Numbered from the stretch's first letter, positions 51,222 through 60,515 are shown. The stretch: DNA of 64,000 bases from an uncultured Candidatus Saccharibacteria bacterium (GCA_948868795.1 CAQRDK010000003.1:61650-125649), one strand, 5' to 3'. Numbers and translations: made by a program. Notes: generated by a model from the sequence alone, not told the origin.

Positions 51222-53990
51222 ATGGCAAACAATCCGCTTCCAGACAAAAGCGGTTCAGGCAACGACGCCGTTGCTAATCTTCGTGATGCAGAAAATAATG
51301 CCCTCACCAACAACGCAGAAAAATCGTATTATACCGGCAATGGAAAAGAAGCACCAAACCAAACTAAAGTCAAAGGTAAGAAAAAAGGTATCGGTGCCAT
51401 TGTTGCCATAGCCTTAACTCTGATTGGCGGGGGAACTTTCCTTGGGAGTTCAAATTCACTCCTTGGCCCCGCCATGGAAGCCCTGTTCACAGAAGCCACC
51501 GACACCCAATATACCAGCTATGCCCTCCGTGCTCCACAAATCATGAAATATATGCTCCAAGGTGGGAACCAAACCACCGTCACCTGGTATGGTGCTAAAA
51601 AATATAAGCATATGTCCAACTCCTTCCAGAAACGCCTAGCTAGCTACGGTATCGAAGTCGAAGGATCCGGCACAAATCGCGTCTTAAAATGGAATGACGA
51701 AACTATCTCCGCAAGCGACTTCATTAATAAATACCATTCCGACGTTGACTTCCGCGATGCTTATTCCAGCGCCAAGCGCGGACGCGTTGCTACCTTCTTC
51801 GACGACATCGCAAACAAAATATACCAAAAACTTGGCCTCAGCCGCAACTTATTTAGTGGGTTTAAGCAAACTAATGACGCCGATGCCGACTTAGCAGCCT
51901 TTGACAAAACCATGTCCCAGAAATTCGAGGGAAATACCACAAACCTCTCAACCGGCAGTAATCACCAAGAAGAAGTAAAAGACTCCAACGGAAATACAGT
52001 CTACGAAACCAACCCCGACGGAAGCTATAAGACAGACGGCAATGGCAATAAAATTCCCGAAACAACTAAAACCCCCGATGTAGACAACGTTTCAGGAGCA
52101 AACAAATCTGGAACCAGTATAGCCGATGCGGAAATACAAGCTAAGTCTTTCGTAAGTGGGCTCGCCCAAAAAGCCGCCACCGCCACGGGTATTCTCGATG
52201 CTAGTTGCGCAGTTCTAAAGGTCGCCAATCTGATATCGATGGCCGTAGCCGCCAACGAAATCTACCAATCTATTAACTATTTCATGGGCTTCATGGAAAA
52301 TATCAGCAAAATGAAAGCTGGCTACGGCGACACCTCCGCCTATCATGAAGTTATGAATTTCCTCAGCACTAGCACAACCGCCCAGGTCCAAAAGCTTAGC
52401 AACGGTTCCTCTGAATCCAAAGAAGATGTTACCGGCGCACCGCTCCAGTCTAATGGTATGCAAATGGTTTTGGCTGACGCTCCAGCCCAAAAAGCAACCA
52501 CTCAAAATTACTCCCTAGATCGTACTACTAACGCAGTTGTAAAATTCCTCGGTTTCAATACCATTACAGCTACAGGCTGCGCACTTACCCAAATTGCCGA
52601 ATCCGCCCTTTCCATGGCTGTCACAATTGGTACTGGCGGCCTCGCAAAGATCGTCGGCAGCTTCTTCGTGGCTACCGTCGTCAACGTCGGTATCGCCACC
52701 GCCGTCAACGCCGCCGTTGGCTTCCTAGTCCCGACTATTGCTCAAGCACTCTTCACTAACGTATTCGAAACCGCAACCGGTATCCCAGCGGGCGAGCTAT
52801 TCACTAAAGGTGCCTCCGCCGCTAATACTAGGGTTGGTCGATCCGGCAGTGGCCAGTCTCTCTCATCAAAAAGCGTCGCCACCGCCTTCAATCAAGCCAC
52901 AAACACCGTCCTCGCCATGGACGCAGAAATCGATCGCAAAAACTTAAGCCCCTTCGATGTCACAAATAAGAACACTTTCCTCGGCAGTATCGCCTACAGC
53001 CTCGCGCCATCCTTAGCTACCACAAAATTAACCAGCATTACATCTCTCATGCGTACAGCCTCCACCGCCTTAGCGTCCATCGGAGGTAGAGCCTCCGCAG
53101 AAGGAGAAAACAGCTCCTATATGACGACTTTCGGAGATTGTCCAGCGCTAGAAGAAATCGGTGCCGTCGGAGACATTTATTGTAATCCAGTCACCACCAC
53201 CGACCTCTCCACTATTGAACTCGATCCGGACGACTCAACTTACGGCGCAGTCCTAACTGGAAAAGGCAGCGGCAACACAACAAATCTCGACTGCGATAGT
53301 GACGGTAACTGTAAAATCAGCAACGACTCCAACTTAGCTCGTTATATCACTTACTGTGACGGTCGCGACTCTCCATTCGGCGTTCTTGATTCCGGCATCC
53401 TTAGCAATCTAGAAGCCAGCAGCAGCGCCGGCGGCTTCAGCACCATTCTTAATAGTATCCCAATCGTCAGTGACGTCGTCAGTATTATTGATGGACTCAG
53501 TAGCCTTGATCCAGTAAACCAAGGCTGGGCAACTGGCGCTAACTGCGTCAACAGCTCAGAGAATTCCATGTGGGATTCAGAAATGAAGTATTACCAGCGC
53601 TATGTAGAAGACCAGCGCATTCTCGAACAAATGGGAGCCTACGAAGACTCTAAAAACCCAGTCACAGCCTACGAAGAAGCCTATGAGAAAGAACATCCTC
53701 TTGACACCACTCCATCCGGAATCCTCGCCCACTACTCCGGCATGTCAAAAGATGACGCCGAAGGCCTCATCGCCTTGGTAGAATACACAAACTTCCTCAA
53801 CGACTACGACGCCAGCACTCGTATCGCTATGAACAACGAACCAACCCCGAACGGCGATGAAGTAGCCGAAGCCTTCCGCGAAGATCTCGCGCCAGACTTC
53901 GACCAACAAAACAACCCAAACCAACCCCTCATCGCTCAACATCAATACATCATCTATGCCGATGTCCGCAATCGGAGCTACGCAGCATGA
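51222..53990 (+). CDS. large T4SS-operon membrane/surface protein, unknown
   Basis: 922 residues, family not recognised. A hydrophilic N-terminus (1-58) precedes a membrane segment (GAIVAIALTLIGGGTFLG). A second hydrophobic zone is at about 445-510 (FFVATVVNVGIATAVNAAVGFLVPTIAQALF). Outer-type regions hold many Asn/Ser/Thr and Cys residues (CPALEEIGAVGDIYC, CDSDGNC). It starts 3 nt after virB4, and its end overlaps the hydrolase gene, so it belongs to the secretion operon. Candidate outer channel, adhesin or effector carrier. Strand composition bias is weaker here than upstream. Confidence 0.8.
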   Translation: MANNPLPDKSGSGNDAVANLRDAENNALTNNAEKSYYTGNGKEAPNQTKVKGKKKGIGAIVAIALTLIGGGTFLGSSNSLLGPAMEALFTEATDTQYTSYALRAPQIMKYMLQGGNQTTVTWYGAKKYKHMSNSFQKRLASYGIEVEGSGTNRVLKWNDETISASDFINKYHSDVDFRDAYSSAKRGRVATFFDDIANKIYQKLGLSRNLFSGFKQTNDADADLAAFDKTMSQKFEGNTTNLSTGSNHQEEVKDSNGNTVYETNPDGSYKTDGNGNKIPETTKTPDVDNVSGANKSGTSIADAEIQAKSFVSGLAQKAATATGILDASCAVLKVANLISMAVAANEIYQSINYFMGFMENISKMKAGYGDTSAYHEVMNFLSTSTTAQVQKLSNGSSESKEDVTGAPLQSNGMQMVLADAPAQKATTQNYSLDRTTNAVVKFLGFNTITATGCALTQIAESALSMAVTIGTGGLAKIVGSFFVATVVNVGIATAVNAAVGFLVPTIAQALFTNVFETATGIPAGELFTKGASAANTRVGRSGSGQSLSSKSVATAFNQATNTVLAMDAEIDRKNLSPFDVTNKNTFLGSIAYSLAPSLATTKLTSITSLMRTASTALASIGGRASAEGENSSYMTTFGDCPALEEIGAVGDIYCNPVTTTDLSTIELDPDDSTYGAVLTGKGSGNTTNLDCDSDGNCKISNDSNLARYITYCDGRDSPFGVLDSGILSNLEASSSAGGFSTILNSIPIVSDVVSIIDGLSSLDPVNQGWATGANCVNSSENSMWDSEMKYYQRYVEDQRILEQMGAYEDSKNPVTAYEEAYEKEHPLDTTPSGILAHYSGMSKDDAEGLIALVEYTNFLNDYDASTRIAMNNEPTPNGDEVAEAFREDLAPDFDQQNNPNQPLIAQHQYIIYADVRNRSYAA

Positions 53991-55294
53991 TACATAAAAT
54001 TCACAAAAAAATCCGTATCGCCGTCCAGCTCGGCCTCAGCGTCATACTAACATTCCTCCTTACCCTTCCTACTTCAGCCGCTCTCTCCGACAGCACTCTC
54101 GATTTTTATAATAAAAACGGGATTTACTACTATAATTCTAGCGGAGCCAACGTCTCTTGTACTTCCGGCACTAGCCAAAACTATTCTGGCGCGGATATCC
54201 TTGGCGAGCAACAAATGGCGGTTCTCACCGCTAATCAACCATTCTATGAATCGGCCGCCGAACAATATGGTTTTCCGTGGCAAATTATTGCCGCAATTCA
54301 CTACAAAGAGAACAGCCTTAAACGCTCAAACCCTAGTAATGGACAAGGAGCCTATCAACTCTACTCTTACACGAGCGGAGGGACCAATGCTAACGCTTTC
54401 CTCCCAGCCGGAGAAATTTCCGATGCCGAATTTACCCGCCAAACCGAAATTATGGCTAGTATTCTTAACGATATCGCCAACAGCGAAAATCTCGACCTTA
54501 ATGACAGTGGCGGAATTAAACGCCTATTCTTTCGTTACAACGGTATTGCACAAAAATATATAGATAAGGGTATTGCACTAGGTTTTTCACAAGAAGAGGC
54601 TCGCAACGGAGAAGGCTCCGTATATGTCATGAACCGCTACGACCCAGAGCGCGATCCAACCAACAAGGCCAGTATGAACCCAGCTTGGCCCGGCATGTAT
54701 GTAGGTGATGGACAATGGAGTGATACCGCAACTACTACCTCATTTGGGGCATATGTCGTTTTCGAATCAATTGGAGGTGGCGGATCCTGCAGTGGCGGCC
54801 TTACTTCCGGAGGTATGAGCTATGAAGACGCCTATGCATTTATGTCTGAATATGTTAACGATGTAGTTTGTACGGATTGGAATATATACTGTACCCACGG
54901 TTCATCATCTGGGCCAAAAGGAAACTGTGTCACCTTCGTCCAATATTTTATTGCCCGTTACACTACAGTCGGATCCATTACCGGTTTCGGCAACGGCCGC
55001 GACGTCGTCAGGAACCTAATTAACAAAAATATTGGGTTTGAAGATGGAGGCACAATACCCAGAGCTTACGCCATCTTCAGTGTCGCCAGCGGCTCAACCA
55101 TGTGCGGAAACGCTCCATGCGGTCACACAGGTATTGTGCTTGGTATAGATGAAGAACGCGGAAAAATCTATATCGGCCAAGAAGGCTACGACACGCCATT
55201 AAGTTGGGGTCTCACCTCGATTGAACAAGACCTCGATAAATACACAAACGGCGCCTATACTTATGCCTACACGGACAGTATTTTAAAGTTATAA
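53987..55294 (+). CDS. secreted transglycosylase-like + CHAP peptidoglycan hydrolase
   Basis: 435 residues: a signal peptide (1-31), a lysozyme/transglycosylase-like domain (QYGFPWQIIAAIHYKENSLKRSNPSNGQGAYQLYSY, with Glu in HYKENS near residue 107), and a C-terminal CHAP amidase/peptidase domain (GPKGNCVTFVQYFIARYT with Cys, and CGHTGIVLGID with His). VirB1/PrgK-like enzymes open the wall for T4SS assembly. The start overlaps the previous stop by 4 nt (ATGA). It could act on the producer's own wall or on a host's. Confidence 0.87.
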   Translation: MIHKIHKKIRIAVQLGLSVILTFLLTLPTSAALSDSTLDFYNKNGIYYYNSSGANVSCTSGTSQNYSGADILGEQQMAVLTANQPFYESAAEQYGFPWQIIAAIHYKENSLKRSNPSNGQGAYQLYSYTSGGTNANAFLPAGEISDAEFTRQTEIMASILNDIANSENLDLNDSGGIKRLFFRYNGIAQKYIDKGIALGFSQEEARNGEGSVYVMNRYDPERDPTNKASMNPAWPGMYVGDGQWSDTATTTSFGAYVVFESIGGGGSCSGGLTSGGMSYEDAYAFMSEYVNDVVCTDWNIYCTHGSSSGPKGNCVTFVQYFIARYTTVGSITGFGNGRDVVRNLINKNIGFEDGGTIPRAYAIFSVASGSTMCGNAPCGHTGIVLGIDEERGKIYIGQEGYDTPLSWGLTSIEQDLDKYTNGAYTYAYTDSILKL

Positions 55295-55305
55295 ATAAGG
55301 ATTTT

Positions 55306-56079
55306 ATGTATAAAGAAAATCGCCTCAAGCCTATCATAATCGCAGGAGCTATTACCTTCGTTATAATTATCGGAGTCAGCATCATATTTCTTAGTGGCAT
55401 CTTCCATAAAAATCCCTACGGAAACCAAGTTAAAATTACCGATTTTTCACATTATTACAAAGACGCCCCTCAAGACACTAAAGACTCAGTTTTCGCGTCA
55501 CTATACAACATACTACAAGAAAATAACCCAGAAACCGACTTAAGCGCAATCAACGATGCCAAAATTCGAAATGGGTCCGAGATATCCAGCTACTCGGATA
55601 AAACAAAACTCCACTACGGCAATTTTATCATCGACATCCCATCCCTGCAGCAATCCTACCGCGGTCAATTCCAGTGGTCTAATGAAAAAGATCAAGATGC
55701 AGAACTTTCCGGATATTCTAGCCTAATTATCTGCCTAGAATCTGATTTAATTTATCCAAAATTTAACTGTAAAGATCTTTTTACTGGCGATCCCCTCATA
55801 GCTTTAACGGCAAAATACCCTATCATCAACCAACTTCCATACAATATTACCTACTACTCAAACAATTATTCCGAGTACACTAACTACACAATTAATTATA
55901 AGATTACCGACAATCAAACCAACATCGTTTTAGTTATCAATGATCAGACCGGAGGCAACGAACAAAACGCGCTAGACGAAATCAGGAAGCTCGGCTTCAA
56001 TCCATCCGACTACACAATTGAGTATAATAATCTCAGCACCGAGCCAACCCCGGGCCGCGCACCAAACGACGCACTATAA
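55306..56079 (+). CDS. membrane-anchored protein, last gene of T4SS operon
   Basis: 257 residues: a short basic N-terminus, a membrane segment (about 9-33, IIIAGAITFVIIIGVSIIFLSG), and a Tyr/Asn-rich outer domain with two Cys (IICLESDL, FNCKDLF). No family recognised. 11 nt after the hydrolase stop, with AAGGA before ATG. Low GC relative to other genes. Could be a VirB8-like or accessory component, but no sequence evidence supports a name. Confidence 0.72.
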   Translation: MYKENRLKPIIIAGAITFVIIIGVSIIFLSGIFHKNPYGNQVKITDFSHYYKDAPQDTKDSVFASLYNILQENNPETDLSAINDAKIRNGSEISSYSDKTKLHYGNFIIDIPSLQQSYRGQFQWSNEKDQDAELSGYSSLIICLESDLIYPKFNCKDLFTGDPLIALTAKYPIINQLPYNITYYSNNYSEYTNYTINYKITDNQTNIVLVINDQTGGNEQNALDEIRKLGFNPSDYTIEYNNLSTEPTPGRAPNDAL

Positions 56080-56133
56080 TTAAAAGACGGTGAACGCTCC
56101 CCACCCTCTCACTCAAAACAACGCAGCCAGACA

Positions 56134-56266
56134 TATTATTACTTCCGACAGAAGTAATAATAATCTGAACTAACGAGGATAGCGAAAGAAGGAAAGGTTT
56201 ACCTTTTCTCCAGAGCGACGCAGTTAGCAAGATTATCTTGACTACTTATAGTAGTCAAGATAATCT
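56134..56266. repeat. composite palindromic element overlapping the recF 3' end
   Basis: A 12-bp hairpin (56134-56145 with 56151-56162), linker GAGGATAGC (56175-56183), a GGAAAGG/CCTTTTC stem, linker GAGCGACGCAGTTAGCAA, and a perfect 17-bp hairpin with 3-nt loop (56230-56246 with 56250-56266). The linkers match those at 43.6 kb. The recF stop (56199-56201) lies inside the element. Confidence 0.8.
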
Positions 56267-57230
56267 GATTCTCCTGAAAATTCCTCACGAGACATTTCTG
56301 CCGCGTCTCATCGAGTTCAGAAAATACATCATCTAACAACACCACCGGCCTCCGCCCCAAAACCGACACCACCATCTCCGCCTCGATGAACTTCAGCGCC
56401 AACACGCTCGATCTTACCTCGCCCCGACTCGCCGATCCGTCCGCTCCCGCTCCATTAAAAATAAATTCATAATTATCTCGGTGCACTCCGAAACTTGTAT
56501 GCCCGAGCAGGGAATCACGTGGAAAATCCGCCATCAATCGCGCCAAAAACTCACTTTCCGATCGCACCGAACTCTCATATGACAACAAAACTTCATCTTC
56601 ATTTTCCGCAATCGACCGATAAACTTCCGTAAACCTCTTATTTATCTCCTCGACAAACCCCCGCCGCGCCTCCGCAAGCTCCGCTCCGTGCCGCGTCAAA
56701 AGCACATCCCAAGAAAACAAATCCTCTTGCCGCACCCCCTCGTCCTTCAACAATTCGTTCCGCTGCCTGAGCGCCTTATTATACCTAAGTAGCGCCGTAT
56801 TATACTTTTCCGACAACTGCCCAAAAACCCGATCAAAATAATTCCTCCGACTCACCGGGCTCGACCCAACTAAATGTAAATCATCCGGCTCGAACAAGAC
56901 AATCGGATATTTCGCCTTCTTTGGTAACCGTTTTGACTTTTTATCTTCCGCCAAAAACTCCTTCTTCGCCAACCCAGCATCATATATCGCCACCACTTTC
57001 CGCCCATCTTCATATTCCAGCTCCACCCGATAAAACTCCGCCCCTCGCCGCACAATCTCCCGATCCACCGCTCGGAAACTTTTCCCTTGTAAAGCCTCAT
57101 AAATCGCCTCTAGGACTGAGGTTTTTCCACAGCCGTTTTCCCCAATAATCGTTGTCGTCTGTGGATTACACTGAAGCACAAAACTCTCATGCGACCGAAA
57201 ATTCGTGAGTTTTACACTTCTAATCACCAT
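56199..57230 (-). CDS. recF: DNA replication and repair protein RecF
   Basis: ABC-type ATPase that loads RecA at gaps. 343 residues: Walker A IIGENGCGKTSVLEAIYEAL, RecF LFEPDDLHLVGSSPVSRRNYFD, signature GEVRSSVLALKFIEAEMV and Walker B PVVLLDDVFSELDETRQ. The last ~22 codons (QIILTTISSQDNLANCVA...) are encoded by the palindromic element. The terminus may therefore be element-derived. 24 nt downstream of dnaN; operon likely. Confidence 0.95.
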   Translation of the reverse strand: MVIRSVKLTNFRSHESFVLQCNPQTTTIIGENGCGKTSVLEAIYEALQGKSFRAVDREIVRRGAEFYRVELEYEDGRKVVAIYDAGLAKKEFLAEDKKSKRLPKKAKYPIVLFEPDDLHLVGSSPVSRRNYFDRVFGQLSEKYNTALLRYNKALRQRNELLKDEGVRQEDLFSWDVLLTRHGAELAEARRGFVEEINKRFTEVYRSIAENEDEVLLSYESSVRSESEFLARLMADFPRDSLLGHTSFGVHRDNYEFIFNGAGADGSASRGEVRSSVLALKFIEAEMVVSVLGRRPVVLLDDVFSELDETRQKCLVRNFQENQIILTTISSQDNLANCVALEKR

Positions 57231-57254
57231 TTTCCACAGCCCCGTACTACAACT

Positions 57255-58361
57255 TTACGATTTCAGCGGCATAATAATATGCACATAATCCGCCGTCGCG
57301 TCGCTCCGGAGCACAACCGGATCCAGCTTATTCGAGAATCCAAAACTCACCACTTTTCCACCGAGCACATTTAACGTATCCAGCAAAAACCTCGAGTTCA
57401 GCGTCACCTTTCCGTCCGCATTTACTTCCGTCTTAATTTCCGACTTATTCTCCCCCAGCTCATTCGCCACCGAAGAAATCGCAAACGCTCCGGTTTCCAC
57501 AGAAGCTTCACACACTACCGACCCACCAACTTCTTTCGCGAACAGCGCCGCCAATTTCGTCACCCGTGTCAGTTCATCGCGCGGCAATTCCGTCTTAATT
57601 TCCGTCTCTTTCGGTATCAACTGTCGATAATCAGGGAACGAACCGCTAATCAACTTCGACGTTACTTCAACTTCACCCAGCCTAAACCTCACTTGAGACT
57701 CATCAAATAAAACCTCAATCTCCGTCGCCTCATCCCCAAGCAAACCCATCACCGTCCGAAGGGAAGATGCTGGCACAATCGCCACAACTTCCGCCTCAGT
57801 TTTCCCCAGAACCTTCCGCTCCGCCAACCGATACCCATCCGTCGCCGCAAGATACAGCCCACCTTCAAACGTATTAAAGTATACACCAGTAAGCGCCGGC
57901 CGCGTCGTGTCGTTACTCACCGCCACCATCACCTGCGCCAACCCATCCTTAAACTCATCCACCCCCAGCGTAAACTTCACCGCCTTATCTTCTTCAATCT
58001 CCGGCAACTCCGGAAAATCATCTGCGAGCGCCCCATTTATACTCGAAGTATATTCGCCGGCCCGGATTGTCACTTTTTCGCCTTCTGCCATCATCTCCAC
58101 CATCTCCCCCCGAGGCAAATTGCTCACAAACTCTGCCATCAATCTCGCCGGCACCGTCACTACACCGTTTTTACATCCTGCCGCCGGCAAATAACTCACC
58201 ACCGCCATATCCAGATTCGTCGTCGTCAGCGAAACCTTATTCTCATCCACCCTAATCAAAACATTATTCAAAATCGGTAACGTTGCCCTCGACCCCGCAG
58301 CCACCTTGCTAACATGATTCAATGCTTTTGCTAATTTCTCTTGCCCAATCTTAATTTCCAT
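57255..58361 (-). CDS. dnaN: DNA polymerase III beta subunit (sliding clamp)
   Basis: 368 residues, the family length, with three clamp domains. MEIKIGQEKLAKALNHVSKVAAGSRATLPIL, SSINGALADDFPELPEI, ATDGYRLAERKV and the C-terminal SNKLDPVVLRSDATADYVHIIMPL are typical. Dimeric ring tethering the replicase. Ribosome-binding site AAGGAAGA. Located between recF and the putative origin, as in many bacteria. Confidence 0.97.
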   Translation of the reverse strand: MEIKIGQEKLAKALNHVSKVAAGSRATLPILNNVLIRVDENKVSLTTTNLDMAVVSYLPAAGCKNGVVTVPARLMAEFVSNLPRGEMVEMMAEGEKVTIRAGEYTSSINGALADDFPELPEIEEDKAVKFTLGVDEFKDGLAQVMVAVSNDTTRPALTGVYFNTFEGGLYLAATDGYRLAERKVLGKTEAEVVAIVPASSLRTVMGLLGDEATEIEVLFDESQVRFRLGEVEVTSKLISGSFPDYRQLIPKETEIKTELPRDELTRVTKLAALFAKEVGGSVVCEASVETGAFAISSVANELGENKSEIKTEVNADGKVTLNSRFLLDTLNVLGGKVVSFGFSNKLDPVVLRSDATADYVHIIMPLKS

Positions 58362-58909
58362 ATTTCTTCCTTTCTTCTAATAACTCCGAATCTACTTTCT
58401 AACCTTCTGTACGCTACTTTTAAATGTTCGCACTTTTTCTTTCTCCGCAAATCTCCACGGTGTCGCTCCAAAACTTCCTAATATAATAATAGTAGTAATA
58501 GTAAGACCTGTGGAAACTGTGCAAAACTGTCCATACACCTCTGTTAATCCACGTGGAAAACTCATAGGAAAACTTTTCCACCAAACCGTGGAAAACCCCA
58601 CTTTTTCCGCCACACCATGTGCAAAACCCGCCATCCCGCCAACTTGTGGAAACTTTCCCACAAGTTTTCAACAAACTTTCCCGCAAACTTCTCCACAAGT
58701 TTTCCACAGAAAACACCCGAACAAAGTCTAAAAACCGAACGTCAAAAACCCGAACATTTTTCCAACCCGAACAAAATCCAGCACCCGAACACGCCCTAAA
58801 GAACCGAACAGGACTAGGGGCCGAGCGGAAACAAAAGCTAATGCTTTTGTTTACCGAGGCAACGCTGTCTTGCGAATATATTTTATTGGAAATATATTCG
58901 CACAAGGTC
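58362..58909. other. putative origin region (oriC) between dnaN and dnaA
   Basis: No credible ORF. It contains clustered DnaA-box variants TTTTCCACA/TGTGGAAA(A/C): 58509-58517, 58574-58582, 58645-58653, 58689-58697 and 58700-58708. A 9-bp palindromic pair AACTTGTGG/CCACAAGTT lies around 58641-58666. Six CCGAAC repeats start at 58717, 58735, 58750, 58767, 58785 and 58804, 15-19 nt apart, followed by the palindromic element at 58821-58901. A second box cluster lies upstream of dnaA. Confidence 0.7.
58821..58901. repeat. composite palindromic element after dnaA
   Basis: AAACAAAAGC/GCTTTTGTTT (58829-58838 with 58843-58852), linker ACCGAGGCAACGCTGTCTTGC, then GCGAATATATTT/AAATATATTCGC (58872-58883 with 58890-58901). 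It lies 7 nt after the dnaA stop on the minus strand and may also end the dnaA transcript. Confidence 0.75.
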
Positions 58910-60277
58910 CTATCCATAAATCTTTTCCTTAATCGATGCAATCTGGTCACGCAAATTAAAATTCAGCTTCAAATCCGCTTCAATTTTCCTTACCCCATGC
59001 ATTACGGTCGTATGGTCTTTCACCCCCACCTCTAAGGCAATCTTCGGCGTACTCATCGAAAGGTCTTTCGACAAAATATACATCGCCACTTGCCGAGCGT
59101 TCTTGATATGTGCCACTCGACTTTTGCTGCACATCTCCTTCGGTGTCATCTGATAATATTTCGCCACTTTCTCAATCACTAGCTTCGGCGACACCGTCTT
59201 CGTTCGTTGCGCATTCCCAGTATTGACGTACCCCTCATTAATCACTTCAAGCGGCGTCATATTCTTGAAGTCTGCCACCGCCAAAATATGCTCTAGCTCT
59301 CCCTCTAACGCCCGAATATTCGTCTTGATGTTCTCCGCGATATATTCAATCGCCTCATCCTCAATTTCTGCCCCCTTAAACTCTGCCTTTGACTTCAAAA
59401 TCGCACACCGATCCTCAAACTGTGGTAACTGCAAATCATACGCCCCCGACTGCGATAACCTCGACGATAAGCGGACATCTACCGACTTAATCTGGTCCGG
59501 TAGCCGATCCGACGTCACAATAATCTGCTTATTTAGCGCGTATAGCTCGTTAAAAATATCAAAAAACTCAACCTGCGACGCATCCTTATTCATAATCATC
59601 TGAAAATCGTCAATAATCAGCACGTCCAACTTTCGATATTTCTCCCGAAACGCATCACTTTTCTTATTTTGCAGCGACTTAATAAACTCCGAATAGAAGC
59701 TCGAAATCGGCGTATACAAAATCTTCATCTTCGGATTATTCTGGAGCAGGGCATTACCAATCGCCTGTACAAGATGCGTCTTGCCTAGCCCCGGCCCGCC
59801 GTAAAGGAAAAACGGATTATAGCTCACCCCTGGATTATTAATAATATTCTGCGCCACGCTCACCGCCAGGTCATTATTCGATCCAATCACGAAATTGTCT
59901 AGCGTATAACGCGGGTTTAACCCTGTCTGTATCGACCCGCTCACCGAGCTCGACGGCCGAATATTATTGCTCGCCACCGTCGCCACCGCTGTCGGGCGCA
60001 TCGCTCCTTCGCCAATCCGTGCGCCTCGCGGTTTCTCCCGGCTCATCACCTGATATTTCAAATCCACTACCGCTACGCCGTTATGCTCGAAAGCCATCCG
60101 AATTACTTCAGAGTATTTCGCCTGCAGTTGCGTTCGTTTAAACACATTTGGCACCCCTACAACTACAACCCCATTATCCGCCCCTAAAAGTTCCGTCCCC
60201 GTAAACCACGTCGAAAATTGCTCGCGCGGAATGGTCTGCTCGACTTCAGCTAGCACATTTTTCCACACGTCCAACAT
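58910..60277 (-). CDS. dnaA: Chromosomal replication initiator DnaA
   Basis: 455 residues, all four domains: domain I with EQFSTWF, a short linker, AAA+ domain with Walker A GGPGLGKT (160-167) and LDVLIIDDFQMI, arginine-finger region DVRLSSRLSQSGAYDLQLP, and the DNA-binding domain signature VGVKDHTTVMHGVRKIE. Starts with a strong AAGGAGG about 19 nt upstream; minus TATAAT at 60315-60310. Box clusters flank it on both sides, consistent with autoregulation. Confidence 0.98.
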   Translation of the reverse strand: MLDVWKNVLAEVEQTIPREQFSTWFTGTELLGADNGVVVVGVPNVFKRTQLQAKYSEVIRMAFEHNGVAVVDLKYQVMSREKPRGARIGEGAMRPTAVATVASNNIRPSSSVSGSIQTGLNPRYTLDNFVIGSNNDLAVSVAQNIINNPGVSYNPFFLYGGPGLGKTHLVQAIGNALLQNNPKMKILYTPISSFYSEFIKSLQNKKSDAFREKYRKLDVLIIDDFQMIMNKDASQVEFFDIFNELYALNKQIIVTSDRLPDQIKSVDVRLSSRLSQSGAYDLQLPQFEDRCAILKSKAEFKGAEIEDEAIEYIAENIKTNIRALEGELEHILAVADFKNMTPLEVINEGYVNTGNAQRTKTVSPKLVIEKVAKYYQMTPKEMCSKSRVAHIKNARQVAMYILSKDLSMSTPKIALEVGVKDHTTVMHGVRKIEADLKLNFNLRDQIASIKEKIYG

Positions 60278-60299
60278 AGACCTCTCTGGTGACCTCCTT

Positions 60300-60480
60300 A
60301 ACTACCCCAATTATAGCAAACATCCCCCGACTTTTCCACAGTTTTTACCCTATTTTCCGACATGTTATAATATCGCTCCCCAATTACAGGGGTCGACTTT
60401 TCCACAACTCACCGCTTACTCTGGAAGAATGTGTGGAAAACTTCTTGAAAAAAGTGGAAAACTAGTGTATACTAGAACAA
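60300..60480. promoter_or_regulatory. dnaA/rpmH divergent promoter region with DnaA boxes
   Basis: TTTTCCACA at 60332-60340 and 60398-60406, and TGTGGAAAA at 60432-60440. The dnaA -10 is at 60315-60310 (minus). The rpmH promoter is TTGAAA (60445-60450), 17 bp, TATACT (60468-60473). This may be part of a bipartite origin. Confidence 0.75.
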
Positions 60481-60515
60481 GTATTTCATTATTATAAAAG
60501 CAAGAGGACAATGTT

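Noticed and set aside
41264..56079. Integrative conjugative element
   Set aside because: No integrase, relaxase, coupling protein or att-like boundary was seen around the T4SS cluster.
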